This document shows positions 8,039 through 16,588 of a stretch of 64,000 bases of DNA, one piece after another; position 1 is the first letter of the stretch; every line of letters starts with the position of its first letter. Under the pieces are notes generated by a model that saw only the letters and a list, made by a program, of their open reading frames with translations, searched no databases and had not been told where the DNA came from. The stretch lies in NCBI RefSeq assembly GCF_022354825.1, contig NZ_CP031168.1, forward strand, positions 2,977,501 to 3,041,500. The letters run 5' to 3'. Origin of the DNA: Paenibacillus sp. H1-7 (GTDB lineage: Bacteria > Bacillota > Bacilli > Paenibacillales > NBRC-103111). The translations under genes were made by a program, and so were the position numbers.

Positions 8039-9647
8039 CCGGGTTGCCCCCTTCCATATTTTTCGGAATCGCAACGGTAAATATCGTTCCCCCGACCGGG
8101 CTGTTATGAAATGTAATGTACCCGTTCAATTTGCGTACGGCATGCAGCACAAGCGCAAGACCGATGCCGCGATGCTCGCCTTCCTTGGTAGAGAAGCCTT
8201 TCTCGAATACGGCGTTCCGGGCTTCCTCCGGAATACCGACGCCGGTATCCTCGCATTCAATGATTAAATCTTCCCCCAGATCGGTCAAAAATAGCACGAC
8301 GCTTTTCACTTCTTTATCGCGGCATGCCAGAACGGCATCCATCGCATTATCGATCAAATTGCCGATGATCGTTACTAGCAAGTTCCGGTCAATCGTATCC
8401 GGAATATCGCGAAAAGAGCTTTGCGGGTCGATCTCGAAGGAGAGCTTCAGCTCCTGGGCGTGATTATATTTGCCTATCAGCAGTCCGCCTATCATCGGAT
8501 CGGGAATATCGCGCATGATGAACTGCACGAAATTTTGATGCACATCGACTTCGCGGGATATGAGCTCAACCGCCTCCTGGTACGATTCAAGCTGGATTAG
8601 CCCCGATATCACATACAGCTTGTTGGAAAACTCGTGCGTCTGCGCTCGCAGCGCTTCCGCAAACCGCTTGACCTGGGACAGCTCTTCGGCCAGCCGGTAC
8701 AGCTCGGACTTGCTCCGGAAGCTTGAGACGGCGCCGGTAACGCGGGAGTTTCTATCAACGACAGGCACCCGGTTGACCACTACTTCATGATCGCCCAGCA
8801 GCATTTCGCGGTCGACCTCTGCTTGACCGGTCCGAACGACTTCGTTCAATCGCGTATTGGGGATCAGCTCTTCGATATGCCGCCCGGTAATCGTAGCGTC
8901 TTCAGGCAGCTGCAGCAGCTGCAGCGCATAGCGGTTGGCCATCGTAATCATTCCTTGCCGGTCTACGGCGATAATGCCTTCGTGGATCGATTCGAGAATC
9001 GCTTTTTTCTCCGTATAAAGAGCGCCTATCTCCTCAGGCTCAAGACCGTGGATGGAGCGCCGCACATTGTGCGCAATCAACGTCGCGCCGGCTATGCCGA
9101 CGGCAAGGGCCATGAGCGAGACCCACTCGATTTGCGATTGATATTGTTCGGTGATCAAATCGATATCCTCGGTAAGAAAGCCGACGGAAATAATGCCGAC
9201 GACCTCGCCCTGATTTCCGAATACGGGCGCTTTGCCGCGCAAGGAAGGACCCATGGAGCCGATCGCCCTGGAGATGATGGACCTTCCTTCCAGCACCGGC
9301 CCGTTATCGCCCCCGACCATTTCCTTACCGATGCGATCGGGGAGCGGATGGGCATACCGTATGCCTTCCCGGTTGCCGACGACGATAAACTCGGCGTCGA
9401 TTGTCTCGCGGACGCTTTCGGCGATCGGTTGAATGATGGCGGAAGGGTCCGGCTGATAAAAGGCTTGGCGAATTTCGGGCATGCCGGCTATCGTCTCGGC
9501 GACTTTCAGTGCTCTTGTGCCGATTTGATCTTCAAGGACGGACGACATGACGTAATTGAAGATGCCTCCGATGCTGGCGATGACAAGGGCAAGAAGCGTA
9601 CATATGATCAAAATCAGCTTGGTTTGCAGTCGAAGCTTTAGCCGCAT
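8028..9647 (-). CDS. CitA/DcuS-type sensor histidine kinase
   Basis: This membrane kinase of 539 aa senses extracellular organic acids. It has a first membrane helix at about residues 10-32, an extracellular sensor domain (single-Cache type) to about 160, a second helix near 165-185 and a PAS domain around 205-310. The phospho-acceptor motif is THEFSNKL near residue 335, the hallmark of the citrate/fumarate kinase group. The HATPase motifs NLIDNAMDAV, DTGVGIP and GIGLAL follow. A TTG in frame at 9668 is rejected because AAGGAGG lies inside it and is spaced correctly for the ATG at 9647. It forms an operon with the response regulator and is divergent from tctC. Confidence 0.92.
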   Translation of the reverse strand: MRLKLRLQTKLILIICTLLALVIASIGGIFNYVMSSVLEDQIGTRALKVAETIAGMPEIRQAFYQPDPSAIIQPIAESVRETIDAEFIVVGNREGIRYAHPLPDRIGKEMVGGDNGPVLEGRSIISRAIGSMGPSLRGKAPVFGNQGEVVGIISVGFLTEDIDLITEQYQSQIEWVSLMALAVGIAGATLIAHNVRRSIHGLEPEEIGALYTEKKAILESIHEGIIAVDRQGMITMANRYALQLLQLPEDATITGRHIEELIPNTRLNEVVRTGQAEVDREMLLGDHEVVVNRVPVVDRNSRVTGAVSSFRSKSELYRLAEELSQVKRFAEALRAQTHEFSNKLYVISGLIQLESYQEAVELISREVDVHQNFVQFIMRDIPDPMIGGLLIGKYNHAQELKLSFEIDPQSSFRDIPDTIDRNLLVTIIGNLIDNAMDAVLACRDKEVKSVVLFLTDLGEDLIIECEDTGVGIPEEARNAVFEKGFSTKEGEHRGIGLALVLHAVRKLNGYITFHNSPVGGTIFTVAIPKNMEGGNPDGG

Positions 9648-9675
9648 CCACGGGTGCCTCCTTGCCAAAAGATGA

Positions 9676-9691
9676 GTTACATCATTGTAAC
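9676..9691. promoter_or_regulatory. Palindrome upstream of the sensor kinase gene
   Basis: GTTACATCATTGTAAC is a perfect 6+4+6 palindrome located 29 bp before the kinase start, in the divergent intergenic region. It could be an operator, for example for the response regulator itself. This is a structural observation only. Confidence 0.4.
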
Positions 9692-9818
9692 ATAAAGCGC
9701 TGTCATTTTGAGTTCCGACCGGCGCAGCGTGCCGTGAACAATATGAACAAAATGCCCGTAAAGACGTTATTACATTTAATTTTGTTAAACTTTCCTATTC
9801 CTTATTCCGGTGTTATTC

Positions 9819-9831
9819 TGAAAGCGCTTCA
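9819..9831. promoter_or_regulatory. Catabolite responsive element (cre) upstream of tctC
   Basis: TGAAAGCGCTTCA matches the CcpA operator consensus closely (TGAAAGCG half site followed by CTTCA). It lies 54 bp before the tctC start. CcpA bound with seryl-phosphorylated HPr or Crh at such sites represses organic-acid uptake when sugars are present. The motif is seen; the function follows from known CcpA biology. Confidence 0.7.
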
Positions 9832-9884
9832 AAGAAAGCGTATACAAAAACGAATGGAATGACCATTATAACGGAGGGGTTCTC

Positions 9885-10937
9885 ATGATAAACAATGTGT
9901 GGAAGGCATCCTGTAAAGTAACGGCGATCAGCGTGCTGGCGCTCAGTCTGGCGGCATGCGGCAGCGGCGGCAACAGCGCCAAACCGGCGGCCGGAGGCGA
10001 TAAAGGCGGTTCGGCGCAATCCAAATATCCGGAAAGAGCGATCAGCCTTATAGCGCCTTCAGGAGCAGGAGGCGGCTGGGATATGACAGCCCGTACGGTA
10101 GCCAAAGTGCTGACCGAGACGAAAGCCGTAGAGAAGCCTATTACGGTAGAGAACAAACCGGGCGGCGGCGGCGCCGTATTCATGGCCGAATACGCGAACA
10201 AGGATACGAAAGACAACTACAAGCTGTTCGTCAACTCGCCTCCGATTCTCATTAACAATCTGAAGAAGGAAGGAAATACGCCGTTCGGTTACAAGGATAC
10301 CACTCCGCTGGCTCAATTGACCAAAGATTACGGCGCCATCGCCGTAGCGGCCAATTCCAAATATAACGATCTGAAATCGCTCTTGAACGATATGAAGGCG
10401 GATCCAACGAAGCTGACCGTAGCAGGAGGCTCCGCGCCGGGCTCCATGGACCATCTGGTATCCATTTTACCGGCATTCAAATACGGCATCGATCCGAAAA
10501 AAGTAAAGTACTTGTCTTATGACGGAGGCGGCGAGGCGATCACGGCGCTGCTTGGCGGCAATGCCGATGTAATCGGAACCGATGCATCGTCGCTCGATCA
10601 ATACGTGAAGGCAGGCAAGATCAAAGTGCTTGCCGTGGCCGCTCCCCAGCGTCTCGGAGGAAGCATGAAGGACGTTCCTACGATGAAGGAGCAGGGAGTC
10701 GACGCCGAGTTTCTGATCTGGCGCGGTGTTTTCGGTCCCAAAGAAATGAGTGCTGACGCCAAAAAGTTCTGGGACGAAGCCCTGAAGAAAATGGTCGATT
10801 CCGAGCAATGGAAAAAAGAAGTGCAGGCGAACAACTGGGAGACCGATTACAAGAAATCGGACGATTTCAAAGCGTACCTGGCGGCACAAGAAACGCAAGT
10901 TAAAGACATCTTGACGGCACTGGGCATGCAGAAATAA
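9885..10937 (+). CDS. tctC: Tripartite tricarboxylate transporter receptor, TctC
   Basis: This is the extracytoplasmic binding protein of a tripartite tricarboxylate transporter, 350 aa. The signal peptide ends in LSLAAC, which makes Cys25 the lipidated residue. The body matches TctC/Bug proteins: YPERAISLIAPSGAGGGWD near the mature N-terminus, and the GGSAPGSMDHL and VPTMKEQG regions. These proteins bind citrate, other tricarboxylates or related carboxylates in a cleft and pass them to TctAB. CGGAGGGG precedes the ATG. It is the first gene of tctC-tctB-tctA plus an HPr-like gene, behind a cre box and divergent from a CitA/CitB-type system, which together argue for citrate or a related acid. 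Confidence 0.92.
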   Translation: MINNVWKASCKVTAISVLALSLAACGSGGNSAKPAAGGDKGGSAQSKYPERAISLIAPSGAGGGWDMTARTVAKVLTETKAVEKPITVENKPGGGGAVFMAEYANKDTKDNYKLFVNSPPILINNLKKEGNTPFGYKDTTPLAQLTKDYGAIAVAANSKYNDLKSLLNDMKADPTKLTVAGGSAPGSMDHLVSILPAFKYGIDPKKVKYLSYDGGGEAITALLGGNADVIGTDASSLDQYVKAGKIKVLAVAAPQRLGGSMKDVPTMKEQGVDAEFLIWRGVFGPKEMSADAKKFWDEALKKMVDSEQWKKEVQANNWETDYKKSDDFKAYLAAQETQVKDILTALGMQK

Positions 10938-10951
10938 GGAGATGGTAAGGA

Positions 10952-11416
10952 ATGAATAAAACGTTCGACCGTTATTCCGGCATCGTATTCTTCGCCATCG
11001 GCATAGCGTTCGTGTTCGGGAGCAGGAGCATCTCGACCAGCGCTTACGGCAGCAACGTGGGAGCCAACATCTTTCCGATGATTCTCGGCTCCTTCCTCGC
11101 TCTCTTGAGCCTGCGGCTTATTTATGAGACATTTCGCAATCAGCAGAAAGAAGCCAGGAAAAAGCAGCAGCTGGATTATAAACGCTTCGGCATTATTTTC
11201 ACGGCGGCGGTATTATATGCTTTGCTGCTGGAGCCTATCGGCTTCGTTCTATCAACCTTTCTATTCTTGATGGTCGGCTTCCAAACGATGCAGAGAGGAA
11301 GAATGATCATCTCCATAGTGATTTCCGCTGCTTTTTCCTTGGGGGTCTACTATTTGTACGTTCACGTACTGGACGGCTCTCTTCCAGGCTTTCCGGAATG
11401 GCTGGGCCTTTCGTAG
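10952..11416 (+). CDS. tctB: Tripartite tricarboxylate transporter small membrane subunit, TctB
   Basis: This small membrane protein of 154 aa has about four hydrophobic helices (residues about 10-25, 35-55, 82-105 and 112-140). It starts 15 bp after tctC behind AAGGAGATGG-like sequence. Position and topology identify it as TctB, the poorly conserved partner of TctA, even though no strict motif is expected. Its role is to complete the membrane complex of the transporter. A perfect 8-bp inverted repeat lies between it and tctA. Confidence 0.88.
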   Translation: MNKTFDRYSGIVFFAIGIAFVFGSRSISTSAYGSNVGANIFPMILGSFLALLSLRLIYETFRNQQKEARKKQQLDYKRFGIIFTAAVLYALLLEPIGFVLSTFLFLMVGFQTMQRGRMIISIVISAAFSLGVYYLYVHVLDGSLPGFPEWLGLS

Positions 11417-11425
11417 ATTGAAGAC

Positions 11426-11453
11426 AGCTTTTGGCTTAGCTTTAGCAAAAGCT
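11426..11453 (+). other. Intercistronic hairpin between tctB and tctA
   Basis: AGCTTTTG (11426-11433) and CAAAAGCT (11446-11453) form a perfect 8-bp stem with a 12-nt loop. It ends 4 bp before the Shine-Dalgarno sequence of tctA. It could tune tctA translation or mRNA stability relative to tctC and tctB. Confidence 0.45.
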
Positions 11454-11470
11454 TGCAGGAGGTTATTATT

Positions 11471-12997
11471 GTGAGCACGATGGAATATTTACTTCATGGA
11501 TTAGGCACAGCGATGCAATGGCAAAACCTCATCTTTGTGTTCGTAGGCGTGCTGATCGGGACCGTTGTCGGGGTACTGCCGGGCATCGGGCCGATGAGCG
11601 GTGTCGCCTTGCTGATACCGATCACGGCGACGATGACGAGCGGCTTGAGTCCCGAGGAAGCGGCAACCAGCTCCATCATCTTGTTGGCCGGTGTTTATTA
11701 CGGCGCGATGTACGGCGGCTCGACGACGTCGATTTTGCTTAACACTCCGGGAGAATCCTCATCCGTCGTCACGACGCTCGACGGTTACCAGATGGCCAAA
11801 CAAGGCAGGGCGGGAGCCGCGTTATCGATTTCGGCCATCGGCTCGTTCGCGGCGGGGATCGTATCGCTTGCGGGGTTGATTTTTCTCGCCCGCCCGTTGT
11901 CGGCCGTCGCTATCAAATTCGGGCCAGCCGAATACTTCTCGCTGATGGTGCTAGGCCTGCTGGCTATCAGCGGCCTTGCCGGCAAGTCGATGGTCAAAGC
12001 TTTAATGATGACCGCGTTCGGATTGCTGCTCGCGACGATCGGGATCGACAGCGTATCGGGCGTCGAGCGGTTTACATTCGGCTTGCCCGAGCTGTATCAG
12101 GGGCTGGAGTTTCTGACGATTGCCGTCGGTATGTTTGCTGTAGGCGAAGTGTTCAAGACGATCCTGGAGCGGGAAAGCAACGACGGAGAAATCGCCAAGA
12201 TCCATCGCATATTGCCGACGAAGAAGGACTTGAAGGACAGCGCGGCGCCTATCGCGAGAGGCTCGGTGCTCGGGTTCTTCATCGGGCTTCTGCCTGGAGC
12301 GGGAGCGATTCTGGCCTCCTTTTTCGCTTACATTGTCGAGAAGAAAATTAGCAAAAATCCCGAGAAGTTCGGCAAAGGCGCAATCGAGGGCGTCGCGTCT
12401 CCGGAATCGGCCAACAATGCCGCATCCGGCGGTGCCATGATTCCCCTGCTTAGCCTAGGCATCCCATCCTCGGGGACGACGGCGATCTTGATGGGTGCGT
12501 TCATCATGTACAACGTGCAGCCGGGTCCGCTCTTGTTCACGGATCATCCGCAGCTCGCATGGGGCGTTATTGCAAGTATGTTTGTAGGCAACCTGATGCT
12601 GCTTATTCTGAACATGCCGCTGGTCAAATTGTTCGCCAAAGTGATCGAAACGCCGACCAAATATTTGATTCCGCTCATTATTGTGTTCTCGGTGTTCGGC
12701 GTGTATGCCGTGCAGTATTCGACCTTTGACCTGCTTCTGATCATGGGCTGCGGCATTGTCGGCTATTTTCTGGCGAAGAACGATTATCCGCTCGCACCGC
12801 TCGTGCTGGGGCTTATCCTGGGACCGATGATGGAAAACAACATGAGACGCGCGCTCACGATTTCCAACGGGGATTTCATGATTTTTCTGCAAAAGCCGGT
12901 TTCCCTTGTGTTTCTGATCATCGGGCTGCTATGGGTCACGATTCCGCTCATTCTGAAGATGAGAGGCAAACATGTTCTCGTCAATGAAGAAGGCTAA
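11471..12997 (+). CDS. tctA: Tripartite tricarboxylate transporter large permease, TctA
   Basis: This is the large permease subunit, 508 aa, with about 11-12 membrane segments. Family motifs are clear: the GVLPGIGPMSG loop near residue 40, YYGAMYGGSTTSILLNTPGE near 80, and GLLPGAGAILASFFAY with SPESANNA in the middle. The ORF is open from a TTG at 11453, but CAGGAGG at 11456-11462 fits the GTG at 11471 (8-bp spacing), followed by an ATG at 11480. Transport is driven by an ion gradient in characterised members. With TctC and TctB it forms the complete importer, and the downstream HPr-like gene follows after 76 bp. Confidence 0.93.
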   Translation: MSTMEYLLHGLGTAMQWQNLIFVFVGVLIGTVVGVLPGIGPMSGVALLIPITATMTSGLSPEEAATSSIILLAGVYYGAMYGGSTTSILLNTPGESSSVVTTLDGYQMAKQGRAGAALSISAIGSFAAGIVSLAGLIFLARPLSAVAIKFGPAEYFSLMVLGLLAISGLAGKSMVKALMMTAFGLLLATIGIDSVSGVERFTFGLPELYQGLEFLTIAVGMFAVGEVFKTILERESNDGEIAKIHRILPTKKDLKDSAAPIARGSVLGFFIGLLPGAGAILASFFAYIVEKKISKNPEKFGKGAIEGVASPESANNAASGGAMIPLLSLGIPSSGTTAILMGAFIMYNVQPGPLLFTDHPQLAWGVIASMFVGNLMLLILNMPLVKLFAKVIETPTKYLIPLIIVFSVFGVYAVQYSTFDLLLIMGCGIVGYFLAKNDYPLAPLVLGLILGPMMENNMRRALTISNGDFMIFLQKPVSLVFLIIGLLWVTIPLILKMRGKHVLVNEEG

Positions 12998-13073
12998 TCG
13001 TTGGCTGAACCCAATATGGTGGCGTAAGCGTAAGCGTAAGAACGATATCTAGGCAAGCAAAGGAGGGAAGCAT

Positions 13074-13313
13074 ATGGGCGGAATGCCGACCAAGGCTATC
13101 GTTGAAATTAACCAGACGGCCAACCGGTTTCAATCCAGCATTGTGATCAAAATCGGGGAGCGGGCCATTGACGTCAAGAGTATCCTTGGCCTAAGCATCA
13201 CGCTGCTCGGCAACCAGCAGTATGAGCTCGAAATTCACGGGCAAGACGATGCGGAAGCGAAGCAAGCCATGGCCGAAGTGTTTCAAAAGCATGATTTGTC
13301 CGTTATCGTATAA
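13074..13313 (+). CDS. Short HPr-like protein lacking the phosphocarrier histidine
   Basis: This 79-aa cytosolic protein aligns with the C-terminal three quarters of HPr. QTANRF corresponds to QTASKY of Bacillus HPr, and VKSILGL to LKSIMGV with no gap between them. The regulatory serine (Ser46 of HPr) is therefore Ser36 here. The N-terminal strand and active loop with His15 are absent, and an in-frame TAG seven codons before the ATG excludes a longer start. AAGGAGGG is well placed for the ATG. Phosphotransfer through His15 is therefore not possible. A Crh-like role, with serine phosphorylation and CcpA binding, is inferred from the residue pattern and the cre box of the operon. It ends the tct operon. 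Confidence 0.8.
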   Translation: MGGMPTKAIVEINQTANRFQSSIVIKIGERAIDVKSILGLSITLLGNQQYELEIHGQDDAEAKQAMAEVFQKHDLSVIV

Positions 13314-13329
13314 TCGGCGGATGCAACAG

Positions 13330-13364
13330 GTCCGGCGGGAGCGCTGCTCTTGCCGGGCTTTTTT
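13330..13364 (+). terminator. Rho-independent terminator of the tct operon
   Basis: TCCGGC (13331-13336) pairs with GCCGGG (13352-13357) with an inner GC-rich loop, followed by a run of six T. It is 17 bp after the HPr-like gene. Confidence 0.7.
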
Positions 13365-13547
13365 GCGCTTGCGGAGGGGACTTGCATGCAAAAGGCGAGC
13401 TTTTGCCTCTCCTTATCAAATCGTAAGATTTGTCAAAAAAATCAACGGCGGCGTCATGGGCTCCAAGGAGTGTGCATGCTATGATTTTGTTACATATGGA
13501 AGCGTTGGTTCTACAATGGAACAAAAACGGATCGCAGGAGGATGGTC

Positions 13548-15011
13548 ATGACAAGCGTAACCGACAAGAAGAAACAGCCGAATCTTATTTATATTCTGGC
13601 CGACGATATGGGCTACGGCGATATCAGCTGCTTGAACGAAAATTCCAAGATCAATACCCCACATCTGGATCAAATGGGCCGGGAGGGGATGATTTGCACC
13701 GACGGCCACTCGAGCTCCGCAGTCTGCACGCCGTCCCGCTACAGCATTATGACAGGTAGATATAACTGGCGCTCCGCCTTGAAGAAAGGCGTCACGAACG
13801 GTTACTCCCGCCCGCTCATCGAGGAGGGCCGGATGACGGTGGCCTCGATTCTGAAGCAGGAAGGCTATCATACATCGATTGTCGGCAAATGGCATTTGGG
13901 ACTGGAATGGACGAAAAACGGCGAAGAGCCGCAAGATGTCGATTACAGCAAGCCTATTACGAACGGGCCGGTCACTCACGGCTTCGATTATTATTACGGC
14001 ATCAGCGCATCGCTCGATATGCCGCCGTACGTGTACATCGAGAATGACCGTGCAACGTCCTTGCCGAACCGCATCACACGCGGGGAGGAGGAGATGGCTT
14101 TTTGGAGGGAAGGACCGACAGGGGAGGACTTTCAGCATGAGGAGGTGCTCCCGCGCTGCACGGAGAAAGTGCTTGAGCTGATCGAGAACGCCGGGGATTC
14201 CCCGTTCTTCATTTATTTCCCGCTGCCGGCGCCGCATACGCCGATTTTGCCGTCGGCCGAGTTCGAGGGCAAATCGGGGACGAACCGGTACGGCGATTTC
14301 GTCCTTATGTGCGACGATGTCGTCGGACAAATTGTGCGGAAGCTGGAGGAGTGCGGTCTATCCGACAATACGATCGTCGTCTTCACGAGCGACAACGGCT
14401 GCTCTCCGAAGGCGAATTATCCGGAGCTCGCTCAGCTCGGGCATAATCCGAGCTATGTGTTCCGCGGGCAGAAGGCGGACATTTACGAGGGAGGCCACCG
14501 CGTTCCGCTGCTGGTGAAATGGCCGGATCGCATCAAGGCGGGCTCCGTATCAAGCGAGCCGGTATGCTTGGTCGACCTTATGGCCACGATGGGGGATTTA
14601 CTGGGGGTTGAATTACCCGAGCATGCGGGCGAAGACAGCATCAGCAATGCGCCGGTTTGGCTGGGCGAAGCAATTACAGGCCCGCTCAGGGAAGCTATTG
14701 TGCATCATTCCATTGACGGATCGTTCTCTATCCGCAAAGGGGACTGGAAGCTTGAGCTGTGTCCGGGCTCCGGAGGATGGAGCAGCCCGAGACCGGGGCA
14801 GGAGCCGGAAGGGTCTCCGCCGATCCAGTTGTACGATTTGTCCCGGGACATCGGCGAAACGGAGAACGTATACGAGCGCTATCCGGAAGTGGTCAAAGAG
14901 CTGACTGAACTGCTTTCCTCATATGTCCGGAATGGCCGGAGCACCCCAGGGGCTGTCCGTTCGAACGCCGGCGGAGCGGAGTGGGAGCAAGGGCTTGATT
15001 GGATGCGGTAA
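13548..15011 (+). CDS. Sulfatase (arylsulfatase family)
   Basis: This 487-aa hydrolase belongs to the alkaline-phosphatase-fold sulfatases. Metal ligands are visible in ILADDMGYGD (Asp19, Asp20) and the catalytic signature is Cys60-Thr-Pro-Ser-Arg, where Cys is converted to formylglycine. A later FTSDNGC motif supplies further metal ligands. No signal peptide is evident, so action on small imported sulfated sugars in the cytosol is likely. The GCAGGAGG sequence fits the ATG at 13548 better than the in-frame ATG at 13542. No formylglycine-generating enzyme is encoded in the window. It sits between the tct operon and an orphan sugar-binding lipoprotein. The sugar substrate is unknown. Confidence 0.9.
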   Translation: MTSVTDKKKQPNLIYILADDMGYGDISCLNENSKINTPHLDQMGREGMICTDGHSSSAVCTPSRYSIMTGRYNWRSALKKGVTNGYSRPLIEEGRMTVASILKQEGYHTSIVGKWHLGLEWTKNGEEPQDVDYSKPITNGPVTHGFDYYYGISASLDMPPYVYIENDRATSLPNRITRGEEEMAFWREGPTGEDFQHEEVLPRCTEKVLELIENAGDSPFFIYFPLPAPHTPILPSAEFEGKSGTNRYGDFVLMCDDVVGQIVRKLEECGLSDNTIVVFTSDNGCSPKANYPELAQLGHNPSYVFRGQKADIYEGGHRVPLLVKWPDRIKAGSVSSEPVCLVDLMATMGDLLGVELPEHAGEDSISNAPVWLGEAITGPLREAIVHHSIDGSFSIRKGDWKLELCPGSGGWSSPRPGQEPEGSPPIQLYDLSRDIGETENVYERYPEVVKELTELLSSYVRNGRSTPGAVRSNAGGAEWEQGLDWMR

Positions 15012-15104
15012 AACTATCGTATTTGGAAACGGAATGACAGGCTGCATAGGTTAACCGCATAAACAATTTCATAGAATGATTTGCACCGGCTGCAGATTGC
15101 TACC

Positions 15105-15151
15105 AGACTACTGGAGACTTCTACCTACAAGGTTGTTAGTCTCTTTTTTTT
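15105..15151 (+). terminator. Terminator between sulfatase and binding-protein gene
   Basis: AGACTA and TAGTCT arms enclose an inner ACCT...AGGT stem, followed by a long T-run (15142-15151). It probably ends sulfatase transcription or attenuates entry into the next gene. Confidence 0.55.
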
Positions 15152-15183
15152 CACTTTAAACCGTGTCTAAGGGGAGATATCTT

Positions 15184-16506
15184 GTGATTAACAAAACTCG
15201 TTATACAGCTGCGGCAGCCGTATTGCTGCTGCTGCTTCAGGGCTGCAGCTCGGGCAAGGAGGCGGCAGTGATTGAAGAGCAGAAGGGGGAGCAGCAGGCG
15301 GAAAGCAAGGAACCGGTCACGCTGACACTATTCGTCCAGGCTTCCTCTGCCAATTTTACCGAGAAGGATTTTCAAACGTTTGTCGGCGATCCCGTTGCCA
15401 AGAAATATCCCCATATTACGATCACTTATGTTCCGAAGGGGCAGGGAAGCCAGCTGAACGATCTGATCACGGCAGGGCAGACGCCGGACATTATTTACGG
15501 ATCGCTCGGCGATTTGACTGGGCTGAAGAAGATGAATTTGCTAAGCGATCTTGCTCCGCTGATTAAGAGTCACCGATTCGATCTGGGGCGCCTGGATCCC
15601 GATGCGCTGGACAATGTCAAAGCGAACAGTCCGGACGGGCAAATCTCGTTCATGCCCCACGCGATCAACGGTGCGGCGTTATACTACAATAAGGACCTGT
15701 TCGACCGGTTCGGAGTCGGGTATCCGAAGGACGGGATGACATGGGACGAAGTGCTCGATCTCACTCGCCAGATGAGCAGAACCGACAATGGGGCGCAGTA
15801 CCGCGGGTTTGGCATGGATCAGTCGTTCTTCATCCAAAACAACCAGCTGTCCCTTCTGTTTGCCGATCCGGCGACCAAAAAAGCTTTGGTTAACGGCGAC
15901 GGCTGGTTCCAATGGTTTACGACGATGAAGCGGTTTTATGAAATCGACAACAATAAGGTGGACGATACGACCAAGCTGAGCAATGCCTCGTTCTTGAAGG
16001 ATAAAACAACGGCGATGTGGGCTGGTGCCAATTTGCTGAATGTGCTGCCTGAGGCGATGGCGGGCGGGCTTCAATGGGATATGGTGACGCTGCCTTCGTT
16101 TCGCGAAGCGCCCGGGATCGGGATCCAGCTGAACGCACCGTTCTATTCGATCTCTCCGACCAGCAAGCATAAGGTTGAGGCGTTCCAGGTTATCGAGGTG
16201 CTGCTGTCCGATGAAGTACAGCTGGTCCAGACGAAGCTCGGGAAGATGACGACGCTGAAAAATCAGGATATCCGCAGCCAGTTCGCGAGCGACCTCTCCT
16301 TTACAAGCGGTAAAAATGTGAAGGCCATGTTTGCAGCCAAAGCTGCCAAACCGATGAAGCCAAGCTATTACGATGCTTCGATTCGAAGTGTCGTCAGCGC
16401 CAAGTTCGGTGAGGTGATGAAAGGGGCCAAAGACGTCAATACCGCGCTCCGGGAAGCGGAGGATGAGGGCAATAAAGTCATTCAGGAGCTGGCAACCGCC
16501 GAATAG
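15184..16506 (+). CDS. Orphan sugar-binding lipoprotein, family 1
   Basis: This is an extracellular solute-binding protein of ABC import systems, 440 aa, with a lipoprotein signal ending LLQGC (Cys21). The DLFDRFGVGYPKDGMTWDE stretch near residue 175 is the family hallmark. It closely resembles the lipoproteins at 24.2 and 39.9 kb in this motif, in the KHKxEA region and in the C-terminal DVNTALREAEDE segment. No permease genes are adjacent. The GTG at 15184 follows AAGGGGA at the right distance; an upstream in-frame GTG at 15163 contains that site and is rejected. An AraC regulator follows after 82 bp. Ligand unknown, likely a saccharide. Confidence 0.86.
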   Translation: MINKTRYTAAAAVLLLLLQGCSSGKEAAVIEEQKGEQQAESKEPVTLTLFVQASSANFTEKDFQTFVGDPVAKKYPHITITYVPKGQGSQLNDLITAGQTPDIIYGSLGDLTGLKKMNLLSDLAPLIKSHRFDLGRLDPDALDNVKANSPDGQISFMPHAINGAALYYNKDLFDRFGVGYPKDGMTWDEVLDLTRQMSRTDNGAQYRGFGMDQSFFIQNNQLSLLFADPATKKALVNGDGWFQWFTTMKRFYEIDNNKVDDTTKLSNASFLKDKTTAMWAGANLLNVLPEAMAGGLQWDMVTLPSFREAPGIGIQLNAPFYSISPTSKHKVEAFQVIEVLLSDEVQLVQTKLGKMTTLKNQDIRSQFASDLSFTSGKNVKAMFAAKAAKPMKPSYYDASIRSVVSAKFGEVMKGAKDVNTALREAEDEGNKVIQELATAE

Positions 16507-16588
16507 AGCCGGTCTTGTGGCATACTCGAAGAAGGGCGATTGCTGTATAATAGTGCTGTTGCCATAAGCACCTTAAAGGAGGACCGGC

